From Lachnospiraceae bacterium (lineage in GTDB: Bacteria > Bacillota > Clostridia > Lachnospirales > Lachnospiraceae), in contig CP107199.1 of assembly GCA_025758065.1 (NCBI GenBank), forward strand, positions 2,515,501-2,579,500: a stretch of DNA of 64,000 nucleotides, read 5' to 3'. Made by a program: the position numbers and the translations under genes. Of this stretch, positions 9,044-16,780 are shown piece after piece. The stretch's first letter is position 1; every line of letters starts with the position of its first letter. The notes below the pieces were generated by a model that had not been told where the DNA came from, did no database searches, and saw only the letters and a program-made list of their open reading frames with translations.

Positions 9044-9085
9044 AGATACCGGATTGCTGCGTGCTTTGCACTCCCGCAATTCCGG
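9044..9085 (-). repeat. Short hairpin repeat (family 3), terminator-like
   Basis: Imperfect inverted repeat with CCGGATTGC and GCAATTCCGG arms. Read on the minus strand it contains GGGAGTGCAAAGC and GCAATCCGGTATC, matching the two tandem units at 45,616-45,680. It may also end transcription of the lytic transglycosylase unit; CCTTTTG follows on the plus strand. Confidence 0.55.
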
Positions 9086-9102
9086 CCTTTTGACCCTGGT
9101 AT

Positions 9103-9129
9103 CAATAAAATAAGGCATTTTGCCGATAA
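9103..9129 (+). promoter_or_regulatory. Sigma-28-type promoter of the first flagellin
   Basis: Perfect -10 GCCGATAA at 9122-9129, with a weak -35 (CAAT at 9103-9106, N15). It lies 58 bases before the flagellin ATG, whose ribosome site is GGAAGGTG. Confidence 0.75.
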
Positions 9130-9187
9130 TAAAAACAAATGGTTATTTAATGATATTCATAGAAGATACAAAGGAAGGTGAAACATC

Positions 9188-10048
9188 ATGCAGGTGCAGA
9201 ATAACATAGCATCCATAAATGCTGCCAGAAATCAGGGGATCGAAACAGGAAAGCTGAAAAAGTCCCTTGAAAAGCTGTCTTCCGGCTTTAGGATCGTCCG
9301 TGCAGGAGATGATGCAGCTGGCCTGACGATCTCGGAAGGTATGCGCAGCAGGATCAACAGCCTGAACCAGGCGATGAAAAACATTGATGACGGCATCGGA
9401 CTTACCAATGTAGGAGATGGCGCTTTGACAGAGGTCCATTCCATGCTCCAGAGACTGAAGACTCTGGCTTTAAAATCTGCAAATGGAACTTACGATCAAT
9501 CCAACAGGGAAACCTTGAACATGGAAAAAGACCAGATCCTTGAGGAGATTGACAGGATTGGTTCTACCACTAAATTTGGAGAAATCTCCCTGTTTTCCAG
9601 GGCAGATGCCAAGACAGATACAACGCTCTGGCAGCCGCCAAAGCTGGATGATACGATCCCGCTCCAGATCGGCGGTTCTGCTCAGACTGGAGAAGTTCTG
9701 GATGTAGAACGCTATTATATAGGAAAAAAGGAGCTTAAGCTGGATAAGACAGATTTTTCTAAAGTAGAAAAGGGACAAGAATCTGTGGGATACATTGAAA
9801 ACGCGATAGAGGCTGTTTCTAAAGTCAGGGCATCCTTTGGAGCTGCTTATATGCATCTGGAGCATACTCACAATAACTTAAGTGTTACAAGTGAAAATAT
9901 GCAGGCGGCAGAAAGCCAGATCCGTGATACCAATATGGCAGAGGAGATCACAAAATATACCAGCAGTAACATCGTCCTACAGTCCTCTAATATGATGCTT
10001 ACAAATGCAAATAATCTCCCTCAGACCATACTTGAACTTTTAAAATAA
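9188..10048 (+). CDS. Flagellin, divergent paralogue
   Basis: 286 residues with both conserved flagellin ends. The N-terminus has KLKKSLEKLSSGFRIVRAGD then DAAGLTISEGMRS; the C-terminus has SAESQIRDTNM-like ESQIRDTNMAEEITKYT and ends TILELLK. The middle (about residues 130-200) is short and unlike the second flagellin (TTLWQPPKLDD, LDVERYYIGKK), so the surface differs. It has its own sigma-28-type promoter. A minor filament component is likely, since the downstream paralogue has a more elaborate leader and smoother codon usage. Confidence 0.93.
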   Translation: MQVQNNIASINAARNQGIETGKLKKSLEKLSSGFRIVRAGDDAAGLTISEGMRSRINSLNQAMKNIDDGIGLTNVGDGALTEVHSMLQRLKTLALKSANGTYDQSNRETLNMEKDQILEEIDRIGSTTKFGEISLFSRADAKTDTTLWQPPKLDDTIPLQIGGSAQTGEVLDVERYYIGKKELKLDKTDFSKVEKGQESVGYIENAIEAVSKVRASFGAAYMHLEHTHNNLSVTSENMQAAESQIRDTNMAEEITKYTSSNIVLQSSNMMLTNANNLPQTILELLK

Positions 10049-10075
10049 AAATGAAAGAAATAATGAAAAACAGGC

Positions 10076-10102
10076 TTATGTTTTTTTTACATAAGACGAT
10101 AT
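10076..10102 (+). promoter_or_regulatory. Sigma-28-type promoter of the major flagellin
   Basis: TTAT, 15 bases, GACGATAT. The -10 has one mismatch to GCCGATAT. It gives a leader of about 100 bases. Confidence 0.6.
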
Positions 10103-10109
10103 ATATATA

Positions 10110-10210
10110 GAAAGAAAATTCTGCTGTTCCAGAATGGGCCCTTGGGACAATAGAAGACAGAGGAAAGGAGTCCACTGCCATATTTTCTTTTATAAAAGGA
10201 GGAATTCATT
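10110..10210 (+). promoter_or_regulatory. Flagellin mRNA leader with candidate CsrA sites
   Basis: The leader holds GGA motifs at 10,145, 10,162 and 10,167 and a double GGAGGA overlapping the ribosome site (10,198-10,203). Paired GGA sites, one at the Shine-Dalgarno, are the hallmark of CsrA-repressed flagellin mRNA in Bacillus. The presence of fliW in the window supports such control; CsrA itself is not visible. Confidence 0.45.
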
Positions 10211-11035
10211 ATGGTAATTCAGCATAATATTGCAGCGATCAATTCTTACAGAAACTTAAGTATCAACCAGAACGCACTGAGCAAAAACTTAGAGAAGCTG
10301 TCTTCCGGTTACAAGATCAACCGTGCAGGCGATGACGCAGCAGGTCTGGCTATTTCCGAGACCATGCGTTCCCAGATTAATGGTTTAAACCAGGCTGTAA
10401 ACAACGCAAACGATGCAGTTGGTCTGATCCAGACAGCAGAAGGTGCTATGACAGAGACCCACTCCATGCTTCAGCGTATGAAGACTCTGACTACCCAGGC
10501 AGCAAACGGTACTTATACCTCAACTGCAAGAGGCAACATCAAGGCTGAGCTTGATGCACTGAACAAAGAGATTACTCGTATCGCTACTACTACAGCGTTC
10601 AACGGTGAGACACCTTTAAAGCCTGCAAAGAAGGATACCCCACTTACATTCTTTATCGGTGCTAGTGCAGATTCGACCAACGCAATGACCGTTGAACAGC
10701 AGAATATGACAGCTGAAGAATTAAAGGTTAATGATCTTAAGGTATCTAACACAACTGAGGCATTCAATTCAATGGCATCTGTAGATGCTGCAATTGAGAA
10801 AGTATCTACTTACCGTGCACAGCTTGGTGCTGCCCAGAACCGTCTGGAGCATACGGTAAACAACCTGAAGGTTACTTCTGAGAACATTACCTCTGCGGAA
10901 AGCCGTATCCGTGATACAGATATGGCAGATGAGATCACAGCTTATACAAAGAACAACATTCTTTTACAGGCTGCTCAGTCTATGCTTTCCCAGTCCAACG
11001 CTATGCCTCAGGGTGTATTAAGCATGCTGCAGTAA
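10211..11035 (+). CDS. fliC: Flagellin, probable major filament protein
   Basis: 274 residues, the main filament subunit by its features: N-terminal MVIQHNIAAINSYRNLSINQ with LEKLSSGYKINRAGDDAAGL, and C-terminal SAESRIRDTDMADEITAYTK ending MPQGVLSMLQ. The central domain is very small (about residues 130-190). Codon use is uniform as in highly expressed genes (the same bias as the glycolytic genes downstream), and the ribosome site AAAGGAGGA is strong. It is followed directly by an intrinsic terminator. Ser/Thr residues in the central part are potential glycosylation sites, consistent with the glycosyltransferase gene downstream. Confidence 0.96.
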   Translation: MVIQHNIAAINSYRNLSINQNALSKNLEKLSSGYKINRAGDDAAGLAISETMRSQINGLNQAVNNANDAVGLIQTAEGAMTETHSMLQRMKTLTTQAANGTYTSTARGNIKAELDALNKEITRIATTTAFNGETPLKPAKKDTPLTFFIGASADSTNAMTVEQQNMTAEELKVNDLKVSNTTEAFNSMASVDAAIEKVSTYRAQLGAAQNRLEHTVNNLKVTSENITSAESRIRDTDMADEITAYTKNNILLQAAQSMLSQSNAMPQGVLSMLQ

Positions 11036-11060
11036 TCTTGAAATTGATTCTGCATCTTTT

Positions 11061-11091
11061 AGGGGATCTGCTTTGCGCAGATCCTCTTTTT
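11061..11091 (+). terminator. Terminator after major flagellin
   Basis: GGATCTGC stem pairing with GCAGATCC, followed by CTCTTTTT. Confidence 0.85.
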
Positions 11092-11263
11092 ATGGACTTT
11101 AGTCTGTTGAGCCCATTGGAGTTTTTCGTTGTTCCGAAAAATGGAGATGGGCGAAACAATAAACCACCCGCTATGCGGGTGCGCGTCGATTGTTATACAA
11201 AAAATCACCTTTCCGTTTACAATAGAGTTGTTCAGGCTGTATTGCAGAAAGGAAAGGTAATTT

Positions 11264-11719
11264 ATGGCGAAGAAAGAAAATTCACTTGCGCATATGAAAT
11301 GGATGTGCAAATATCATATCGTCTTCACACCTAAGTATAGACGAAAAATAATTTACAATCAATACAAAGCGGATATAAGAGATATTATAAAACAATTGTG
11401 TAGTTATAAAGGTGTTGAAATTATTGAGGGTCATCTAATGCCAGATCATATCCATATGTTAGTAAGTATTCCGCCAAAGATAAGTGTATCATCATTCATG
11501 GGATATTTAAAAGGGAAAAGTGCGCTTATGATATTCGATAAACACGCAAATTTAAAGTATAAATTTGGAAATCGTCATTTCTGGGCAGAAGGATATTATG
11601 TTAGCACAGTAGGATTAAATGAGGCTACAATAAAAAAATATATCCAAGAGCAGGAAAAGCATGATATAGCAATGGATAAGCTAAGTGTAAAGGAATATGA
11701 AGACCCTTTTAAGGGTTAA
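11264..11719 (+). CDS. tnpA: IS200/IS605-family Y1 transposase TnpA
   Basis: 151 residues, full length for the family. It has the metal-binding HUH motif MPDHIHMLVSIPP and the C-terminal helix after FWAEGYYVSTVG in which a tyrosine performs DNA nicking (probably in the ATIKKYIQEQ segment). The N-terminus KWMCKYHIVFTPKYRRK is characteristic. It acts on single-stranded DNA at the hairpin ends. The frame appears intact, so the element could be active. The leader between the left hairpin and the ATG has an inverted repeat (CACCTTTCC with GGAAAGGTA) that would sequester the ribosome site, as in other IS200 copies. Confidence 0.95.
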   Translation: MAKKENSLAHMKWMCKYHIVFTPKYRRKIIYNQYKADIRDIIKQLCSYKGVEIIEGHLMPDHIHMLVSIPPKISVSSFMGYLKGKSALMIFDKHANLKYKFGNRHFWAEGYYVSTVGLNEATIKKYIQEQEKHDIAMDKLSVKEYEDPFKG

Positions 11720-11880
11720 TGCCAAGTAGTAACAATACCCTTTAAGGGGTAGCGACGAGTCAAGAGCAATATGGCTTGAACGGAGCTGTGGGAAGGCTGT
11801 GTAAACAGAATTCCCACAGTCTAAAGAGAAAGCCAGCGCCTTGAGACGCTGGCCTAGTAACAAGGGCTTATAGCCCTAGT
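11720..11880 (+). ncRNA. Structured RNA-like tail of the IS200 element
   Basis: 160 bases between the tnpA stop and the right-end hairpin contain a run of consecutive stems: ACCCTTTAAGGGGT (11,737-11,750), TCAAG/CTTGA (11,760-11,779), CTGTGGGAA/TTCCCACAG with an inner CTGT/ACAG (11,786-11,819), GCCAGCG/CGCTGGC (11,832-11,853) and AGGGCT-TAT-AGCCCT (11,863-11,877). No coding frame is evident. The position matches that of the omega-RNA (reRNA) scaffold in TnpB-bearing IS605 elements, but no tnpB is present. Function unknown. Confidence 0.5.
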
Positions 11881-11950
11881 GCAAACCACCCGTTGGACGG
11901 GTGGTTATGATTTTAAATATGTCCTTTAGAACTTAAAAAGAAGGTAACGG

Positions 11951-13279
11951 ATGATGAAAAAAACCATATCACAGTGTATGATCGTGAAAAATGAAGAAAA
12001 AAATATCCGCCGCGCCCTTTCCTGGGGGAAGGATATTATGTGTGAACAGATCGTAGTAGATACAGGCAGCAGTGACCGTACCGTGGAGATTGCCAGGGAA
12101 ATGGGGGCAAAGATATTTTTTTTCCCATGGATCAATGATTTTGCTGCTGCCAAAAATTTTGCCATTGACCAGGCAAAAGGAGACTGGATCGCCTTTCTTG
12201 ATGCAGATGAAAGCTTTACTCCGGAGGAAACAGCGAAGATTCCGGAGATATTGGAATATGTGGGAGAAGATGTAGACGGCCTTCTTACAGGGATCGCAAA
12301 TCTGGATGAAAATAACAATATCACAAACGGCGGTACTATGATCCGATTCTTTGTAAACCGGCCGGAGCTGCGCTATGTAGGAAAAATACATGAACACCTG
12401 GTCAGAAAAGGAAGATCCGGACTGCATCTGACAGATGCTACACAGCAGCTGGCTTTCCTCCATACCGGTTACCAGGAACAGGAGAAGAAGGATAAGTCCA
12501 AATTTGAAAGGAATCTGAACATTATCCTGGAGATCCTGAAGCAGGAGCCTGAAAATTGTGATTATCTTGGATATCTGGGAGATACCTATTCTTCAGGCGG
12601 AAAAAAGGAAGAAGCAAGGGATGCATACAAAAAGGCGGTGGCAGCCATGCCGGAAAAACTGGGGGTATATGATCAGCGAAGTTCTTATACCTATACAAAC
12701 CTGTTAAGGGTCTCCCAGTGCCTGAACGCACTGGAAGCCGAGGTGGAAGCTATTTACAAAGAAGCAGTGGAAAAGCTTCCGAAAGAGCCTGATTTTGACT
12801 GTGTTATGGGGGACTGGTACTGGAGAAAGGGGCAATATGAAAAAGCGGTACAGATGTATGAACTGGCTATAGCAAAGCTGGAAACCTATGGAACAGTGAA
12901 CAGGGGGATCTTTACCACTTCCATGCTGATCCAGATGTATGAGTGTCTGGGAGAAGGCTGCAGGAAGCTGGGAGATTACCAGAAAGCGGTCCGCTATTGT
13001 GTGATCGTACTGAATACTGACCACAAAGATATGAATGCGCTGCTGACTCTGATCAACTGTTTTACAGAGAGCAATGTCGGCGCAGAAGAGGTAGTTCAGT
13101 TTTTAGGGAAGATTTATGATTATTCAGATATAAAAGACAAGGTGATCCTTCTGCGGGTGGCTATGGCGATGGGCAGAAAAGACCTGGAGCGGATGTTCAG
13201 GGGCATCCTCCTTCCTCAGGAGAGGGAAGAGTTTGATGCAGCCATGGAAACGGCCCAGAGCGGGGCACCGCTGTCATAG
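11951..13279 (+). CDS. Family-2 glycosyltransferase with TPR tail
   Basis: 442 residues. The N-terminal 190 or so form a GT-A fold: SQCMIVKNEEKNIRRAL, IVVDTGSSDRT, and the metal-binding FLDADE at residues 82-87. This is the SunS-like/TPR-linked branch of GT2. From about residue 200 the sequence turns into helical TPR-like repeats (YLGDTYSSGGKKEEARDAYK, YEKAVQMYELAIAKLE). Enzymes of this layout next to flagellin genes commonly glycosylate flagellin; that role is inferred from position. GAAGG precedes the ATG. Its last 64 bases overlap the convergent peptidase gene. Confidence 0.85.
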   Translation: MMKKTISQCMIVKNEEKNIRRALSWGKDIMCEQIVVDTGSSDRTVEIAREMGAKIFFFPWINDFAAAKNFAIDQAKGDWIAFLDADESFTPEETAKIPEILEYVGEDVDGLLTGIANLDENNNITNGGTMIRFFVNRPELRYVGKIHEHLVRKGRSGLHLTDATQQLAFLHTGYQEQEKKDKSKFERNLNIILEILKQEPENCDYLGYLGDTYSSGGKKEEARDAYKKAVAAMPEKLGVYDQRSSYTYTNLLRVSQCLNALEAEVEAIYKEAVEKLPKEPDFDCVMGDWYWRKGQYEKAVQMYELAIAKLETYGTVNRGIFTTSMLIQMYECLGEGCRKLGDYQKAVRYCVIVLNTDHKDMNALLTLINCFTESNVGAEEVVQFLGKIYDYSDIKDKVILLRVAMAMGRKDLERMFRGILLPQEREEFDAAMETAQSGAPLS

Positions 13280-14205
13280 ACTTTTTTCAACTCTTCCATG
13301 AGAAGAGGAAGCTCCCATTCGCAGGTGCTGTTATCAAAGCTGTTAGGATCTGCGATAGAAACATTTCCGTCAGGAAGGAGTTTTGTGATCAGGAGAAAGT
13401 GACCGTTTTGTGTCAGGCTTCCCTTACCCATAAGGGCGACCAGGATATGACCGGAAGAAAGAAGGGAAGCTGCGTTTTGGGGAGAATGGTCTGTTACAGA
13501 TTCTACCTGAAAGCCATAGGCAGTAAGGACAGATGGGATCAGACTGTGATAGGAGCCGCTCTGGGGGGCATAATAGCCATTGGCAGCAGACCAGTCTGCG
13601 ATAGTTACCGGGGTAATGGCTTCTCCGCCATTTGTGAAGCTGGAGATGAGCATGGCAGCAGCAGTAGGACCACATCCATACTGGAGCATGGGATCTGAAC
13701 CGCCGTAGAGATAACTGCTCCAGCGGGTATCTCCCTGATTATAGTAGTACATCGGTCCCATACAGGTATCCAGGATGGCAGCATCTAAAGAATTGCCGTC
13801 TGATCCCGGTTTTGCCTCCATATCCAGGTTTTCTGCTTTACCAAGGATTACCGGAGAGGTCTTTGAGGTGATAGAAGATGTATCTGGGACTCCCTGTGTT
13901 CCGGAAGTATCCTTTGAAAGCTCTGTCCTTGGTTGTGCTTCCTGTTCTGTCTGGTTCTGTTTTTTAAAAAAGTCTTCCAGCTCCTGAAATTTACGGTGGC
14001 TGGCATTCTGTACAAAGTAAATGCCAGATCTGACCTCATCTACGACCTGGGAAGAAAAGCCCGGGCAGAAATAAAAGCTCAGGCTGGCAGTGATCACTGA
14101 AACCGTACCGGTGATAGACAGCTGTATCACCCTTTTCGCAAATCGGAACTGCTTCAATGTTTTATTCATATATTTCTTTTGGTTCTTTGAATTTACACCT
14201 TTCAT
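13216..14205 (-). CDS. C39-like cysteine peptidase, membrane-anchored
   Basis: 329 residues. One N-terminal membrane segment or signal anchor (about residues 27-47, VIQLSITGTVSVITASLSFY) follows a basic start. A Ser/Thr/Gln-rich linker (70-140) leads to a C39_2-type domain with catalytic Cys178 in YGCGPTAAAML, His269 in NGHFLLI and Asp286 in IADPN. Such extracellular peptidases are papain-like; the substrate is unknown. It reads leftward after cheB (27-bp gap) and may be the last gene of the che operon. The 3' end overlaps the convergent glycosyltransferase by 64 bases. The ATG lacks a clear ribosome site; a second ATG lies 12 codons in. Confidence 0.78.
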   Translation of the reverse strand: MKGVNSKNQKKYMNKTLKQFRFAKRVIQLSITGTVSVITASLSFYFCPGFSSQVVDEVRSGIYFVQNASHRKFQELEDFFKKQNQTEQEAQPRTELSKDTSGTQGVPDTSSITSKTSPVILGKAENLDMEAKPGSDGNSLDAAILDTCMGPMYYYNQGDTRWSSYLYGGSDPMLQYGCGPTAAAMLISSFTNGGEAITPVTIADWSAANGYYAPQSGSYHSLIPSVLTAYGFQVESVTDHSPQNAASLLSSGHILVALMGKGSLTQNGHFLLITKLLPDGNVSIADPNSFDNSTCEWELPLLMEELKKVYDSGAPLWAVSMAASNSSLS

Positions 14206-14231
14206 TTTTTATCCATTCATTTCTAAATATA

Positions 14232-15320
14232 TTAACGAAGGGATACACGGGCCAGCACAGTCTGTCCAATGGTACTTAAAGGGCACTGTTGGCATACAGC
14301 GCCGATCTTATGTGCCTCCATAGGCATGCCGTATACAACACAGCTGTTTTTGTCCTGACCAATTGTATAGGCGCCGTTTTTGCGCATGCGCAAAAGACCG
14401 GCAGCTCCATCTGCTCCCATTCCTGTGAGAAGAACGCCGATGGCGTGTTCCCGCACATGTAATGCAACTGAGTCAAAAAGCACATCCACGGAAGGTCTGT
14501 GTCCGTTTACCTTTTCTCCTTCCTGTACACTGACTGCATAGGAGTTTCCAAGAGGTACCACACGCATCTGCAGACCTCCGGGAGCTAAAAGCATGAGACC
14601 TTTGCGGATCCGGTCCCCGTTTTTCGCCTCCCGTACTTCCATTTTGCAGATCCTGTTTAAGCGCTCTGCATACATGGCTGTAAAACCGGCAGGCATGTGC
14701 TGGGTGATAACAACTCCGGGAGTATCTGCAGGAAAATTCTTTACTACCTCGAGAATGGCTTCTGTACCGCCTGTAGATGCTCCGATAGCGATCACTGTTT
14801 CAGGGGAAGCACCCAGAGGAATCTTTGGTTTCTGCAGGAAAGTATTTCTGGCAGGAGGTAAAGAAGAAACCTTGCGGATACCGCCTGCCTGAGGGTCTGC
14901 AGGAGCAGAAGGAAGGTGTACGTGGGAAGCAGCCGCTACCACAAGTTTGGAGCGGAGTGTAGAAAGAAAGATCTCTTTAGACAGTCCATTGGCTTCATCC
15001 GGTTTCCGTACAAAATCCACAGCTCCTGCTTCCAGGGCATCAAAAACCCTCAGGTTCAGGGAAGATACCAGAATCACCGGGATAGGGTGGACAGGAAGCA
15101 GCTGCTTTAAAAAATCAATGCCTGACATTCCCGGCATTTCAATATCCAGGGTAAGCATATCCGGCTGCAGCTTGGGGATCTTTTCCTGGGCATCAAAGGC
15201 ATTTATAGCATATCCTACAACCTGGAAGCGGTCATCCTCAGAGAGAGAACGGATCAGCCAGGTGCGGAACAAGGGTGAATCATCCACCACCATTAATTTT
15301 AATTTATGATCCATGATCAT
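14232..15320 (-). CDS. cheB: Chemotaxis protein-glutamate methylesterase CheB
   Basis: 362 residues. A receiver domain (about 8-125) has VVDDSP, the phospho-acceptor Asp59 in LTLDIEMPGMSG, and ILVSS. A linker of about 40 residues leads to the methylesterase domain with the catalytic GASTGGTEAI serine, TQHMPAGF histidine and GMGADGAAG aspartate. It removes methyl or amide groups from receptor glutamates when phosphorylated by CheA. It sits after cheR, its opposing methyltransferase. GGAGG is upstream; the first ATG (15,320) and the one two codons in are both possible. Confidence 0.96.
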   Translation of the reverse strand: MIMDHKLKLMVVDDSPLFRTWLIRSLSEDDRFQVVGYAINAFDAQEKIPKLQPDMLTLDIEMPGMSGIDFLKQLLPVHPIPVILVSSLNLRVFDALEAGAVDFVRKPDEANGLSKEIFLSTLRSKLVVAAASHVHLPSAPADPQAGGIRKVSSLPPARNTFLQKPKIPLGASPETVIAIGASTGGTEAILEVVKNFPADTPGVVITQHMPAGFTAMYAERLNRICKMEVREAKNGDRIRKGLMLLAPGGLQMRVVPLGNSYAVSVQEGEKVNGHRPSVDVLFDSVALHVREHAIGVLLTGMGADGAAGLLRMRKNGAYTIGQDKNSCVVYGMPMEAHKIGAVCQQCPLSTIGQTVLARVSLR

Positions 15321-15371
15321 AATGCCTCCTTAATAAGATAACTGTAATAACGTATGAGATAACCTACGGGA

Positions 15372-16184
15372 TCAGATCTTTCGGTAAATAGCCGGTTCAA
15401 TATAGGAAAACGGGCAGTTTTCCTTATCCAGGCTTTCAGAATGTCCGATAAATAAGTAGCCTCCCGGAGCGGTAGCATCATAAAAGCGCCTTACTAGTGC
15501 CGCCTTCGTAGGACGATCAAAATAGATCATCACGTTTCTGCAGAAGATCAGGTCAAACTTTTTGCGGAAATGGATGGGATCCATCAAGTTAAAGGAACGA
15601 AAAATCACATTTTTTCTTAAAGCATCTGAAACAGTATAGGTTTTATATCCTATGGGAACAAAATAGCGTTCCTGCCAGGAAGGCGGAAGCTCTTTTAAGC
15701 TTTCAAGGGAATATCTGGGATCCATGGCAGAATCCAGAACACGCTGGGAAATGTCCGTAGCAAGGATACGTGTATCCCAGCTTCCGGGAATAGCGGAAAA
15801 ATATTCTTTCAGATACATAGAAATGTTATAAGGTTCTTCACCGGAGGAGCAGCCGGCACTCCAGATCGCAATAGAACGGTCCCGGGAATGCTTGTTTGCA
15901 AGCTCAGGAAGAATCTGCTTCTGGAGAAAGTCAAAATGTTCTTTTTCCCGCATAAAATAGGTATAGTTGGTAGTCAGCTTGTTTAACATAACAGAAACCA
16001 TCTCAGGATCTTTACCTGAGATGATCTCATCTATGTATTCTGTAAAACTATGAAACCCTTTCTGCTGCAGCATATTAGTAAGACGGCTGGTGATCAGCTG
16101 TTTTTTGTGGCTCAGATTGATGCCATAGTGCTGTTGGATATAAGTGTAAAGACGGTTAAAATCCCCGTCACTTAATGTAAGCAT
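15372..16184 (-). CDS. cheR: Chemotaxis receptor methyltransferase CheR
   Basis: 270 residues: N-terminal helical domain (LYTYIQQHYGINLSHKKQLI) and an S-adenosylmethionine-binding methyltransferase domain with IWSAGCSSGEEPYNISMYL and FDLIFCRNVMIYFD, ending in the family-typical YLFIGHSESL. It methylates receptor glutamates, and the chemoreceptor at 22,423 is a likely target. AGGAGG precedes the ATG. Third gene in cheA-cheW-cheR-cheB, separated from cheW by a small inverted-repeat element. Confidence 0.96.
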   Translation of the reverse strand: MLTLSDGDFNRLYTYIQQHYGINLSHKKQLITSRLTNMLQQKGFHSFTEYIDEIISGKDPEMVSVMLNKLTTNYTYFMREKEHFDFLQKQILPELANKHSRDRSIAIWSAGCSSGEEPYNISMYLKEYFSAIPGSWDTRILATDISQRVLDSAMDPRYSLESLKELPPSWQERYFVPIGYKTYTVSDALRKNVIFRSFNLMDPIHFRKKFDLIFCRNVMIYFDRPTKAALVRRFYDATAPGGYLFIGHSESLDKENCPFSYIEPAIYRKI

Positions 16185-16207
16185 TGTATGACCTCCTTAG
16201 GAATCGG

Positions 16208-16298
16208 ATGTACTCTCGGAGTCTTTCCTGCACCTGCCTTTGCGGCTGACAAAAAATCTTCTCGCAAAATCAAGTACAAAAAGATTCCGGGAGTACAT
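16208..16298 (+). repeat. Miniature inverted-repeat element, family 1, short copy
   Basis: Ends ATGTACTCTCGGAGTCTTT and, inverted, ATGTACTCCCGGAATCTTT. The body matches the copy at 62,118-62,280 but lacks about 72 internal bases. It fills the cheR-cheW gap, and its right end touches the cheW stop codon. Confidence 0.75.
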
Positions 16299-16765
16299 TA
16301 AGAGCTGACCAGGGACTTGCAGTCAAAAGACATAAGCACAGTCCCATTTTCAAGTGTGATCATACCATCTAACAGCTTCTGTCTGCGTTTGATAGGGATC
16401 GGACGTACATCCTGAAGATCAATATCGATCACCTGCTGCACAGAATCCACAACGATGCATACAGGAAGATCGTCTACATTTAAAACGATAAAGCAGGTCT
16501 TACTGTTATATTCCAAAGCAGGCTTGCCCATATAGAGCCGTATATCTACTACCGGAAGGATCTGACCACGCAGATTGATGATTCCTTTAATATAATCAGG
16601 TACCAGTGGAAGATGAGTGATCGCACAGTCATTGATGATCTCCGTTACGTTATTGATACTTAAAAACAGAGTCATATCTCCCGACTCAAAGGTAAGACAG
16701 CGTTCAACGGACTGGTTTTCAGCCGGTACGTCTGTCTGGATATTTGTTTCTGTTACTTCAGCCAT
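16298..16765 (-). CDS. cheW: Chemotaxis adaptor CheW
   Basis: 155 residues. CheW links receptors to the CheA kinase. The two-lobed SH3-like domain is complete: FESGDMTLFLSINNVTEII, then LPLVPDYIKGIINLRGQILP with the conserved NLRG, and VDSVQQVIDI. An N-terminal 20-residue polar tail precedes it. The gene lies 15 bases after cheA with AGGAGG before the ATG. The TAA stop abuts a miniature inverted-repeat element, which does not appear to have changed the C-terminus noticeably. Confidence 0.95.
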   Translation of the reverse strand: MAEVTETNIQTDVPAENQSVERCLTFESGDMTLFLSINNVTEIINDCAITHLPLVPDYIKGIINLRGQILPVVDIRLYMGKPALEYNSKTCFIVLNVDDLPVCIVVDSVQQVIDIDLQDVRPIPIKRRQKLLDGMITLENGTVLMSFDCKSLVSS

Positions 16766-16780
16766 TTTAAAACCTCCTGT

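Larger units (their letters stand above)
11150..11910 (+). mobile_element. IS200-type insertion sequence, about 0.75 kb
   Basis: A single-gene IS200-type element. The left end carries a hairpin with CACCCGC-TAT-GCGGGTG (11,165-11,181), the right end a hairpin with AACCACCCG and CGGGTGGTT arms (11,884-11,906); both ends share AAACCACCCG. Such subterminal hairpins, rather than terminal inverted repeats, are recognised by Y1 transposases. It sits between the flagellin terminator and the glycosyltransferase gene. Exact cleavage points cannot be fixed from one copy. Confidence 0.8.

Noticed and set aside
11038..11334. 98-codon frame after the major flagellin
   Set aside because: It crosses the flagellin terminator and the IS200 left-end hairpin and overlaps tnpA in another frame; no ribosome site.
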